Assembly (NCBI GenBank): GCA_030789695.1
Contig: CM061135.1
Location: 106,525,262-106,589,261, forward strand
Source of the DNA: Scilla litardierei
Taxonomy: Eukaryota; Streptophyta; Magnoliopsida; Asparagales; Asparagaceae
Direction of reading: 5' to 3'
DNA: 64,000 bases
Of the stretch, positions 10,994 to 21,358 are shown piece by piece. Position 1 is the stretch's first letter. Each line of letters opens with the position of its first letter. Under the pieces are notes generated by a model, which was given only the letters and a program-made list of their open reading frames with translations, ran no database searches and was not told where the DNA came from. The translations under genes and the position numbers were made by a program.

Positions 10994-13370
10994 TGTAGGA
11001 GGATATTGCCCATAAGGCGATTTATCCTAAGTGTACGTCATGTTCATATAATATATGGTATCCATTAAGCTAAGTATGAAATTGTTTGAATTAATATACT
11101 TAGATAATGTCCATAGACTTATAGTTAGGTCCTTACATATCTAGATAAGATCTCGATTATGAGCAGTAAGCGACCGAATAGAAACGTAAGTCTTAAACGG
11201 TTCGTGGTCATAGATGTGTTGAGAACTGGATATCAACACATCAGATAGATAACTGTATTTTTGTCTTACCTTAGGGTAATGATGATCTTATAGTCATTCG
11301 ACTTAGCGAAGTCGGAGATGAGACACATGTGCTCATTGGAGAATGAGTTCACCGAATGACCAACTTAGAGTTGTTAATGGTTAACTTTAACTAAACTGTC
11401 TATAATAACTCTAGGGTGATGATAGGTACGCTGGTCCTTAAGACTTGAAGTCATTTGTACGAACCTGTGAGTGAACCGTGTAGCTTAGACCTATGATCTA
11501 GCTTCGAGGCTAGGCCTGCTGAAAGATCTTATGTTGGGTTGCACCCGAAGCTCTCGAGGCGAGTAAATGACTAAGATGGGATTCGTCACTTCCGTTAAAG
11601 GGAAGTTAGTGTCACAGGCTCAGTACGGTCTTTGTGTTAATCCTCAGTCGGGGTACGTTGTAAGAAGTACAATGTGAATACAATAAAGACCGCTGTATAC
11701 TGACCACTGTTGTCTAATAGGGTGGACAGTAAACCATACCCTAGGCCAACAGGAACACAGTCTTGACGAAGGGACTATAGCTAACGGCATTCATCACTGT
11801 CACAGCCAAAGTAAACCCAATGATGCTTTTTGTCAATGGGTCGATCATGTTATGATGATTCTGAAATAGGGACGACAGCTACTGCTCGTGTTGACCGTCG
11901 TCTAGGGGTTTCGAGCCCCAACCTGTAGTAAGGTCAGGATGTATGGTTTCACACCGAGCATCGTTCGTGTCTTAGTAATAAGAAGATTTATTAAGAGAGA
12001 TTCGTTTAATGATACTAAATAGTTGATATTCAGAAAGCTAGTTGCGAACTTAAGTCGTAAATGCAATAGGGACAACGTTGCATTTGATGCAAACAAAGAT
12101 TAAACGTGTTGTAAATTTGTTACGACAAATTTAGTAGGAACAAATATATTGGAAAGGGTTACCTGAATGACGGGATCGTCCTGATCTAAACACAGGTTCA
12201 AACCGGGTCCAAATCGGAGCTCAAATGAGTCCAGAAACGCGAAAACAGTCCAAGGCAAAGTGGGCTAGACCCACTGGGCTAACAAGCCCATCCGCAAGGG
12301 CAAACGGGCATGGCCCACTGGCTGTAGCAGGAGAACGCCTGCTGCAGCAGCGGGCGTGGCCCACTACAGCAGCGGGTGGGTGGCCCGCCCCCTTGCCTTA
12401 GGCGGGCGCGCCCGCAAAGCCTAGCGGGCACGCCCGCAACTTAAGTTGTTTTAGGGTTTTTTGAAACCCCAAAAGACGGCTACGAAAATTGATTTTTTGC
12501 CCATCTTTGGGGAATTGTTGAGGGGTCAAACGAAGTCGAAATTCTTCGTCGTTGGTTCCTACGCATTCACCATTCGAAGCCCTTCGGATTGATAGCTTGT
12601 TTGGTGTCTAAAGTTTAATGAGTGAATAGAATTAATTCGTTGAAGTTTGCTTTTGTGAAAAGCTCACTAAACTTCAATTTAAGCTAAATTGGCTTAATTG
12701 AATTCTCTTTAATTTAGCAATTGTCCCACATTGCTCACAACGAACGTAAGAGTGCCGACTCCCTTATGAATAGGTGTGCACTCTCTTCGTTGAAAGATAC
12801 ACAAAGTGCTTGGTCGAGTAGATCTAGAATTTTAGAGCAAGCTCTATCTATGACTAAACTATTCTCTCTCTCTCTCTTCTTCCTATTCTCCGGAGTAGTC
12901 CTAGCAAGACTACGAAGGAGGTTTGGATTCGGATCCAGGCGTCTAAGACGCGGGTTTATTCAAGTGAAACTTTCTAACGCGTGTGATCGACTTGAAGGCG
13001 AAAGTCGGCTCAGGCGGATCGGGGCGAGGGTGCGAGGCAGCTCAGGCGGATCGAGTCAAGGCGGCTCGGCTATGAGGAGCATCAGAAGACAGTGCGGTAC
13101 ATCTTGCCTGCTCCAGGGCCAAGATTCCGAGTATGTGGTTAAGCAATTTTAGTGTAGATTTAATTTTGTCGCTGTAGAATAGATCCCTCTTGGGGTGGTC
13201 AGATCCAGCCCAAGTTGGCATAGATCGGGCTAGGTTCTGGCTCTCTTAGAGCCTAGCTAAATGTTTAGCTAGCTTAGTTTTGTTTTTCCGCTGCGTTTTA
13301 TGCCCCTGTGGTCCGTCCGACTTAGGACGGACACAGATCCGAGCTCTGAGGGTTCGCCAAAACCCCTACA
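10994..13370 (+). repeat. 5' LTR of copia F
   Basis: Matches 55691-58058 along its full length. Notable parts are the hairpins CGACTT-AGCG-AAGTCG (about 11299) and CTCATT-GGAG-AATGAG (about 11333), a GC-rich block with GGGCGCGCCC-type palindromes (12290-12445) and CT-rich runs (12866-12885). A short open frame (12721-13152) is LTR sequence, not a gene. It ends CCCCTACA, directly followed by the primer-binding site. Confidence 0.95.
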
Positions 13371-13371
13371 G

Positions 13372-13383
13372 TGGTATCAGAGC
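13372..13383 (+). other. primer-binding site of F (initiator tRNA-Met type)
   Basis: TGGTATCAGAGC begins 1 bp after the LTR, the usual arrangement and sequence for plant copia elements primed by initiator tRNA-Met. Confidence 0.95.
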
Positions 13384-15321
13384 CATGGTTATGTTATAAA
13401 TCTATTTTAGCGAAGTTCTTTAAATCTTTAAATTGCTTATTTTAAACATACGAACAATTTTAACATTATGTTAAAATTAATTGGAAAAATTGTTTTGGGT
13501 TTTTAAAAATTGTTTTTGCAACATGAAATTTTTTTTGGGACGATTTAATTTTATTCGATAAATTTAAATAGGTCTCTAATATTTAAATTCCTTTTTAAAA
13601 TTTTTCTATGAGATATAATAATTTTTCCGAGCATTTAAGAGTTTATGTAACTTTAAGGATATATTTTATTTTGGAAGTTTAATTCTCTTAAGTAAAATAA
13701 AGGTTGGAAATTTTATAAAATTTTATTTGAAGTTTTTAAAATAATTTCTAATGAATTTTAAAATTTTTTTAAAATTGCTATAATGGATATGTATATTAAA
13801 GAAATATTTTTTTCATAAGATGAAATGATAAATGAGTTTCTTTTAAAATTATGTATATGTTTCAAGATTATTTATGTGATATTTTAATCTTAGAAATGTT
13901 TGGTCAAAATTTTAAAGCATAAGTTTTAAAATTATTTGATAATTTTATGAAACCTAGTTTTATGTGATAAAAATGTTTTACGCTTAAAATTTTAGATCTT
14001 TAAATTTAAATGTTAAATTTTAGTTTTGCGTGTTATTAATTATGTAGATAATTTTAACTTGCAAATTCTCATTATATGTCACTAAATGAACCTTTAATTT
14101 ATGTGGATAAATTAGTTGTTTTATTTTTTTAATGGACATGTTGAATAATGTATTCATGAACCCTTTAGGTTAGCCATTAAATGATTTTAATTTTATAAGA
14201 TGAAATTTTAATAAACTAGTGACATGTTACGTTTTTATAAACAAAACAAACATCAAAACCTAATACCAGATTAGGGTAGTCCCTTCTGATTTTCAATCAT
14301 TGCAATAAATCGTTTAAATGATGATTTTCATAAAAGACTATTTTTGAAATATGTTGTCATTGTTTTATTTAAATCCTAATTAGAATGTGGTAGCATAATT
14401 GAACGTATGAACCAGTTGATAAGGACTCAATAAAAATTGTTCAACCAATCCATAAAATTTCGAATTTTAGGATCCACTAGTTGATAAGGATTAACTAATT
14501 TTAATTAAAACCATTTAGTTGTTGGACGAACATAGAATTGATGAAAACTCCTTCAATGGATCATGATTTCGGTCAATGTGCTTGGCTAAGTTTGTTGGAC
14601 CACCCTAGCTAGTCTAGGGGCCGAGTGGTCCTGGCTTAGTCAATTCCCTGGCCGTGTCCGCTGGACCGCAAGGAGTTGAATCATGACTGTGTAAGTCCAT
14701 CGACTATACCTAAGTCAAATACGATAATAATCTTGTTCAAGATAAATCATAGCCCTCCTTGTTTTAGGAGTTGGTAACTGTAAGAAACATGTTACAGTTG
14801 TTGAGCTACACTCAAGCCGTGACATGACAATCTTATAGAAACTGATTTCTTGATAAACATCTTGACCTGACTAAAACCGTTGTCTCATCCACCGAGCACC
14901 GACGTAAGTCTAACCAAGACTGTAGTCTAAGTCCTGACCCAAACCGATGTGTCGTGCATACACCGAGCGGCGGGGCAAGTCAGGCTAGACATGTAAACAA
15001 GGGTTCGACTAGGCTAGCCGTTGTGATCCTGATGAGCACACTCATGATCACAAATGAGTAGGGGTAAAATCAATAGGGAATCATAATAAATATAATTGAC
15101 GACGAGTTCGTCTACCGACTGCAGAGTCGGACAACTTGTTGAGACACACTCAAGGTTGTCAGACTCAGGGTAGTCGGGTCCCTCTCTCACAAATGTTTTT
15201 TTATAATAAACTGTTTATTATTATGGCTAAAATAAATTTAGTGGGAGAATATAGTTTTATCAAAAATCATTAAAACTATACAACGAACATATACTGACTA
15301 AAGTATCTATAAAATTGCAGA
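13384..15321 (+). other. long non-coding leader of F
   Basis: A very AT-rich leader (13400-14300) followed by a more structured stretch (14550-15200) that is conserved, inverted, in copia G (47080-47660). It holds two copies of a motif of the type TTGTTGAGCTACACTCAAG, at about 14798-14816 and 15132-15153. No gene is visible. The leader lies between the primer site and gag, where packaging or dimerisation signals are expected. Confidence 0.75.
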
Positions 15322-15930
15322 ATGGATTCGGGTCTTAGATATATGGTAGAGAAGAACGTGCTCGATGGAACGAACTACAAAGACTAGCTTAGGAACATTA
15401 AGTTAGTCCTTTCTCTAGCCGGGATTGGATACGTACTGTTCTAGGACGCTCCAGAGAAGCCCGATGACGATTCGACCTTCGAGGAAAAAGAAGCCTATAA
15501 GCTATACTAGAGGGATGTATAGAAGGCCAGGTGCCTTACTCTGGCTTCGATGAGTAATGAACTGCAGAGGAAGCATGAACATATGGATGTTTAATGTATG
15601 CTTCTTAATGCACAAGATTTATACGACAAGCAGTCTAGAGCTGCCAAGTTCGAAGCCACCAGCAACCTATGGGGCAGAAAGATGGAGACAGGGCCCGTAC
15701 AAGATCATGTCATCAAGTTGATCGGGTACGTAGAAGACGTCACCCAATTAGATTTTGTCCTGGACAATGAGATGTCCGTGGACATTATCCTTAAGTCTTT
15801 AACCCTGGACTTTAAGCCTTTCATTACTGGTTTCATAATGAACAGTCTTGATACGGATCTTCCTGGTCTCCTCAATATGCTTAGGCGGTTTGAGGAGATT
15901 GAGAAGAAACTGACTGCATTGGTTGTTGGC
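15322..15930 (+). pseudogene. copia F gag, 5' portion, with stops
   Basis: The start ATG at 15322 opens a frame typical of copia-type gag (UBN2-like): MDSGLRYMVEKNVLDGTNYK, later SMSNELQRKH, LYDKQSRAAKFEATSNLW and LLNMLRRFEEIEKKLTALVVG. Gag forms the particle that packages the RNA. At least five in-frame stops, mostly TAG where Trp or Gln codons would be expected, lie in the first 280 bp; the frame is open from 15598. Coding stops at 15930 where E1 is inserted and resumes in the same frame at 54219. Confidence 0.85.
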
Positions 15931-16386
15931 TGTCACGCCCCACTTCCCAAAACTACGGAGGCGAAGCGTGACTAAGGCCCGCTTTGAGTCGGAGCTGTGA
16001 AGCTCGGACCCAATAATCGTCTGTAGGGGCACCGATTTAAAATTTTCAGGTTCTTGCATTTATAAAATTCGGAACAACAAAAGTACAGAAAGAAAATGAT
16101 GCATTCATTTTATGATAGAGATAATATCCAGCAGAAGACAAGTCTAATAAAGGGAGCCTAAGCATGGCAACAAACTGCAGAAAAGGAAACTAATAGTATG
16201 AAGCACCCAATCTAGGCAGAGAGTACAGTGGTGCTACTCACCCAGACTAAAAAGTAGTAACCTCTGGAAGTCCACAACGGTGGGAAACTTCTAAGTCTGG
16301 TCCTCGTCAGGTACGTACTTCGGGTCGATGTACTCTGGCTCCACATACTCAGGAATGTCCGGCTCGTCCACGTGCTCTGGCTCAAC

Positions 16387-16430
16387 ACCTGACGTACAGC
16401 ACCCAAGAGAAAAGGAACTGTACGTCAGGT
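16387..16430. other. 13-bp perfect stem-loop in E1 left LTR
   Basis: ACCTGACGTACAG and CTGTACGTCAGGT enclose an 18-nt loop. It is the inverted-orientation homologue of the one in P at 2599-2642. The right E1 LTR copy (about 41746) has mutated stem bases. Confidence 0.85.
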
Positions 16431-16772
16431 AAAGTCTACACAGAAATGTTAGACTCTACTGCAAGTGTATTTTAATTTAAAGCAACAGTTTACTGGTTGA
16501 TTAACATGATGGGGTTATAAGTTGGCAGTTAAAGAAAGTAAACGGAGCAGGAAAAGTAAACACGACACACTGTATCTGTAGCGTGTGCTATCGACTATAG
16601 GACTAACCTAAACGGGTCAAGACAAGACGAGACAAGACGTGACAAGACAAGACAAGACACGACAAGACACGTGTGACTCGAAGGGTTCACGCCTTACGGT
16701 TCGAGGGGGATCAGACCCTCTTCCCGTGCGCACGCTCAACCCTACCCCAACCCAAGTGCATAAGACAAGTCC

Positions 16773-16933
16773 GTACAAGGGATCACTCACTCTGTCGAGT
16801 GAGTGCTCTATTGCCCGCAGGCTGTGTATCCGAACAAGGGATCACTCGGTGAGTGCCATATTGCCTGTAGGCTGCGCATCCGTACAAGGGATCACTCGGT
16901 GAGTGCCCAAATTGCCCGCAGGCTACGCATCCA
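16773..16933. repeat. E1 tandem hairpin repeat, left LTR (continues at 38275-38470)
   Basis: Units of about 50 bp of the form GTACAAGGGATCACTCGGTG followed by AGTGCC, a short AT spacer and GCCCGCAGGC. Each carries the inverted pair CACTC/GAGTG and the pair GCC/GGC. The array is interrupted by element B at ATCCA and resumes at 38275. Confidence 0.9.
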
Positions 16934-17523
16934 TGACGTCCCCTCGATGTGCATGTCAGATGTGTGAAATATATGATTGGGGGCGTGAGATTTAAATATT
17001 TATAACCGCAAGCGCACTGTGTTGTAGTGTGGCTTGGGGGTCGAACTCAGGGAGGCGTGGTTGTGCTTGTGTCAAGAAGGACTGGATTCACCCCATGGGC
17101 GAGCTAGCCTGAATCGGTAGATGGGTTGTCACAGAAAATAGAATGCGAGGGATAAACGATATAAAGGGAAACCTGGGACTTTAGTTTCCACCCTATCGTG
17201 CGATTCTCGCCAACACGGCCTACGGGTAGGAAAATGATCGAAATAAGGGTCTAATGGTGAGACGCTGCCTCTAAGAGTGATACCGGCGTCCCATGGGCCC
17301 GATATTCTGGTCGGTGCCCAGGATGATACGCCGGACTACCCGGATTCGGTCACTGGGCATTCCCATGTCCATTAACACTGACCGACTCTAGGAGCACTAA
17401 GCTCGCAACGATAACTCCCAACATCTCATCCTGCCGCTCCAGCGCGCTTGGATTCGACGTCTACGCTAAAGGCGTGAGCTATGGCTAGGGAGTCAACCGC
17501 CAAGTTTATTCCCCCTTAGCCCT
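16934..17523 (-). repeat. B 3' LTR, outer part (continues at 29548)
   Basis: Matches 36595-37188 in the other LTR. Its terminal bases differ: TGACGTCCCCTCGATG here, TAAAGCTTGGCCTCGCG at the inner edge of the 5' LTR. It holds the conserved block CCGCAAGCGCAC with GGTCGAACTCAGGGAGG that is also found near the same end of the A and C LTRs. Element A is inserted after GCCCT at 17523. Confidence 0.9.
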
Positions 17524-17889
17524 TGATCGCACCCGGATACACGTCCCGAGGCGACGGTTGTAGTTTTACCGCAAGCGCACGGTATAGCGGCGAGCGGGTA
17601 TCGAACACAGGGAGGACGAATGACCGTGCTTGCTCCTGATCCACCTGGCTATTTATGAACAGATAGAGATAATTGCCTTGGGCGATCCTGTCACAATCGT
17701 CAGACAAATTTGCGAAATATCAAATCAAATAAAGAACGTCTAGGGAAAGGGGAATCCCCACTACTCACCGTATTTCATAAGTGTGGTTCGCCGGTATCGA
17801 AATCGCTAGTATGAGAATTTGGATGAACTAGTTGCAACTAAATGTGGAACCAAGCTCACGCTCTCGCGCTGTTGCCGGTCTATAGCTAT

Positions 17890-18192
17890 CCTAGGCTTGG
17901 GTCCAATCTCTTGCAAACCCTAGCCTAGGGAAGCTAGCATTAGGATCAACATCATCGTTCAATTGCGCACCGAGCCCAATCTCTTGCAAACCCGGTCCAC
18001 AATCTAAATTGGGATAGTTCCTACCCGTCCAATCTCTTGCAAACGGGTATCGGCACGGAATCGCAACCGGAGGTCCTAGTATCGGTCCAATCTCTTGCAA
18101 ACCGATACTTCGGAAATCAGACCCCAACCCAATTCGGATTTTTAGGGCTTCCTATCAAATTGGGACCCAATCTCTTGCAAATCCCAATTGAT
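17890..18192 (-). other. five hairpins with one invariant loop (A 3' LTR)
   Basis: The 14-mer CCAATCTCTTGCAA occurs at 17903, 17976, 18029, 18087 and 18167. Each copy is flanked by a different inverted repeat: CCTAGGCTTGGGT/ACCCTAGCCTAGG (12 of 13 pairs), ACCGAG/CCCGGT (imperfect), TACCCGT/ACGGGTA (7 of 7), AGTATCGGT/ACCGATACT (9 of 9), and ATCAAATTGGGA/TCCCAATTGAT (one bulge). The array lies 400-700 nt downstream of the TATA box, inside the predicted genomic RNA leader. Function unknown. Confidence 0.9.
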
Positions 18193-18582
18193 ATAAATAC
18201 CTAGCTATCCGTAGTAATTCGATCCCAATCTAATCCCTAATTATTGATTCTAGCACAATTCCTACCAATTTATCACAAATACGAAATTGGGCTTGTAGGG
18301 TTCATCCCCACGCCCCAAGACGTGGAGAATACTCACAAATCATAGCAATAGCACAAAAATAATCAATGAAATAGGCAATGGAATTCATCACAACAATGAT
18401 ATAAACAATAAAAATAGAGTTTTTGGGGAAGAACAATGCAAACCAATGTAGATCTTCAATTAATCCAACAAAAATCCATGTTTTTCTCCTCTCCAATCAC
18501 AATTAATAAAGCTAAAAAGTAAACTCCAAAAAAAGCTGCAAAAAATCTGAGAGATGGCTCCCTAAACTAGGGTAAAAACAGA

Positions 18583-19055
18583 GCTTAAATAGCCCCAAAA
18601 TCGTCTAAAAATCCTGACCAAAATGCCCCTGCACAGCCTGTTTTCCGCAAATTTCGCTACAGGCAGCGCATCGCACTCGGCCGAGTGACAAAAGTCGCTC
18701 GGTCGAGTGAAAACCCTGTCATTTTTCCAGTAAGTCGGGGGCTTCAGGGGTCTTCAGTTCGGGGGCGGCTCGGCCGAGTGAGTTGTCGTCACTCGGCCGA
18801 TGGCTTCAAGGCACTCGGGCGGACGTAATAATCCACTCGGCCGAGTGGGTCTTCTGAAGCTCAGATGGCCGAAAAACAGTAACTTCGATATTCTGGAGGG
18901 GCTTCGTCTGGGCGCCACTCGGGCGGACGTGGTATCGTCACTCGGCCGATGTGGTCTCCGTCGCTCGGCCGAGTACACATGGAAATCGTGTCTGAACGGG
19001 TCGGCCGATCAGTGTCTCGCTGGTCGGCCGAGTGGCTCCTCCACTCGGTCGAGTG
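18583..19055 (-). promoter_or_regulatory. CACTCGGCCGAGTG palindrome array and TATA box, A 3' LTR
   Basis: Perfect CACTCGGCCGAGTG at 18674-18687 and 18834-18847, with related sites at about 18696, 18767, 18790, 18812, 18917, 18936, 18962, 19003, 19023 and 19041, some as half-sites (CACTCGGGCGGA). On the minus strand this array precedes GCTATTTAAGCTC (TATA-like, 18595-18583). A promoter-proximal binding region is the simplest reading. Two sites read CGGTCG in this copy and CGGCCG in the other LTR, as expected from deamination of methylated CpG. Confidence 0.75.
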
Positions 19056-19350
19056 GGACACAAAAAATGCCCAAACTGATTGTTTTGGCCTCCTCGTCGC
19101 TCCTGCGACGTCCATTCTTCTTCCGCTCCTCTCCAACAGCAAAATACCCCTCGGGGAGGTCGTCGGTGGCCGTCTATCGTGAGCGCATCTCATGATCACT
19201 CCAAATCGCGCCAAATCACCTGAAATGCGACAAAAACAACAAAGCGTGAAAAGCATCGCAATATCGTCGATATATCGTGAAAAACATGATTTGGGCGATC
19301 TAAATGGCATGCAAACATCCGGAAAAAAGGTGTAAAATAAGGAGTGATCA

Positions 19351-19389
19351 AAATCCCCCAAGCTTGCCTCTTACTCGTCCTCGAGGAAG
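19351..19389 (-). other. A polypurine tract with adjoining hairpin
   Basis: On the minus strand AGCTTGGGGGATTT abuts the 3' LTR and should prime plus-strand DNA synthesis. Exactly 5 nt upstream is a hairpin: stem CTTACTCG (19370-19377), loop TCCT, stem CGAGGAAG (19382-19389), 7 of 8 pairs. The same module recurs at 20950-20984 and in B and C. Confidence 0.85.
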
Positions 19390-21358
19390 ATAAGTAAAAG
19401 GCGAACCCGGTGGATTCGGAATACGAAAACGACGAAAAAAAAACGAAAAAAAATGAAAAACGAAGAAGAATGAAAACCAAACGAAAATAAAGAAAGAAAG
19501 AAAGAAAGATAGGATGCTAGATCATTTTCTCAGGACGCGGGTTTCACTTACTCTTATAGCATGCATCGAGCGAGAAATACATGTCAAAGAACCTCATTTT
19601 GACATCATAGTATAATAGTGCAAGTAGAAAATAGAAAACCCACGAACGATGGTATAATCATGAAAAAACGGAATAATTTTAAAATTAACATCGCCTGAAT
19701 CATCTAAAGCGGTATACAAATCTCAGATCACACACTTTTCAATTAAACGCTTTCTATCTGGAGTGTAAGAGTATCACATCATAGAATAGAGAGAATAGAA
19801 AAGTATGGATTTCATGAAATGAATGCTAGGCTTAGATTCCTGGATTTCGTAAAGCTAGAAACAATCTCACCGAGTATAAAATATTACTTAGCCTAGGTTG
19901 TCGTGCAATGTCAAGTAGTCACTCTCTCACACATCAATGGATCCCCTCCCCCAAGCTTATCTAAAAGCGTGGTGGCACAAAAATATTTACATCCCCGTTT
20001 TTATATAGCTCCAAAGGCAAAGAAGAGAAAGAAGAAAGAAAGTAAGCGAGATGGGATCTTTTATTGAGGATTTTTCCTATTTTCTCTCTTTTTTTTTATA
20101 TAAGATATATACAATGATCCCAACTCAAAGAGAGATAATGATATACAAGAATGTTCTCCTCTCTTTTTATTGTTGTTGTTTTTATTTATAATGAGAGGTT
20201 TGGAGCTAGGAATTAATAGCGGGGGAAATGCCATAAAATAGAGTCACTAATGGGAGATTCACCAATGATCTTTAAAAGTAGAGAAATGATGTTCAAGATT
20301 TGTGGAGAAAGAAATAAATATAACTCTCGGCTCACTCTATAAGACATGCACGACAACTTCAGCGGGGTAATCTAATCTACTCAGTTTCGATCACAAAAAA
20401 GCTAACTAATCCAGATATATCTTAGCTAATCATCATTCAATCATCCGGAAGTGAAGTGTACAATTCATGCATATAGAAGTGATAAAGGAAAAGAAGTCAG
20501 TACTCCAGACATAGGCATTCAATGCGTGAATCTTGGTGTGTTTTCTGTGATAGCATACATATGAATATTCAGGCTCAGCTAATAATAAAATTTCATCCAT
20601 TTTCATGAGGGAAAAAAATTGTGGGTTACTACTCCTAAATGCAAAGCAAGTCATAGCATATGATATCAGAAATGAAGTCTAAGACACGACAAATATAGCA
20701 TGCATATAGAATAAGCTAACTCCACGTGGACATCATCACAGAAAATTCATCTCTAGCATGAGATGAAAAAGAAGGAAGTAAAGATAAAAGAAAAATAGAA
20801 CTATGCAATGCGGCACACAGGAAGGTAAGGAAAACGTGATGCATGGCAAAATAAAAGAAAAATAATGAAAAATGAGTGCAAAAGTGAAAAGCGGTGTGAA
20901 AAACTGAAAATAAAGGTGGCAAATCGAAAAAAGAAAGTGAGAACTCACTCCCCCAAGCTAAACGGCACAGTGTCCTCAATGTGCAAAGTGTGGCACACAG
21001 AGAGAGAAGTAATGTGAGGGGCAAGTGAGGATGCATGCATGTTGGGAAGAAAAAAAAAAGGTAATGAAAGGAAAAAAAAGGAAATGAAAATATGATGCGG
21101 AAATGATGCATGCACAGATAGGAGTGATATGAAAATAAATGAGGCACCAAAAAAAACTCTCCCTCTCTCCCAAAAAGATATATATAGATGTGATCAAAAT
21201 GAGAATCCCAAGTAGATATGATACGATAAGCACAAATAGATATGATCGAAAATATAATCCCAAAATAAGTGAGGGGAGGGGGGGTGTACAAAAGTGCATC
21301 AGGACCCAGCAGAGACGGGCAGCACAATGGCAGGAATGGATCAAGGCATCAAGAGTGC
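19390..21358 (-). other. A 3' non-coding region
   Basis: About 2 kb between the third ORF and the polypurine tract with no coding sequence. It contains an AAAG microsatellite (about 19491-19508), a second CCCCCAAGCT at 19948-19957 without a hairpin, and a duplicated hairpin-polypurine module at 20950-20984. Purine-rich tracts (20740-21180) give long spurious minus-strand open frames rich in Phe, Ser and His. Confidence 0.8.
20950..20984 (-). other. internal copy of hairpin-polypurine module (A)
   Basis: CCCCCAAGCT (20950-20959), 5-nt spacer, stem GCACAGTG, loop TCCT, stem CAATGTGC (7 of 8 pairs). Same geometry as the module at the 3' LTR junction but with an unrelated stem, 1.6 kb upstream of the LTR in element sense. 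Confidence 0.8.

Larger units (their letters stand above)
15931..16933 (+). repeat. E1 left LTR, first part
   Basis: Aligns with 41289-42035 and, beyond G, 51283 onward. Contains the 13-bp stem-loop at 16387-16430, a GACAAGACACG-type simple repeat (16618-16672) and the start of the tandem hairpin array (16773-16933), inside which element B is inserted. Confidence 0.9.
17524..19350 (-). repeat. A 3' LTR
   Basis: Full-length match to 27714-29542. In the element's own direction: palindrome-rich U3 (19055-18674), TATA-like CTATTTAAGC (about 18594-18584), then a long R/U5 with five same-loop hairpins (18192-17890) and the block with CCGCAAGCGCACGG near the end. Short open frames here are LTR shadow. 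Confidence 0.95.

Noticed and set aside
13372..13383. tRNA gene fragment at TGGTATCAGAGC
   Set aside because: Only the 12-nt primer-binding site is present; no cloverleaf can be formed.
17891..18127. 78-codon frame with repeated LQEIG/ARDWT words
   Set aside because: Produced by the repeated hairpin loop sequence; the register changes between repeats, so it is not a peptide repeat under selection.
20716..21344. 203-codon Phe/Ser/His-rich frame (minus) with apparent membrane segments
   Set aside because: Reverse strand of purine-rich, low-complexity 3' non-coding sequence of A, interrupted in other frames; the hydrophobicity comes from TTT/TTC/CTT codons.
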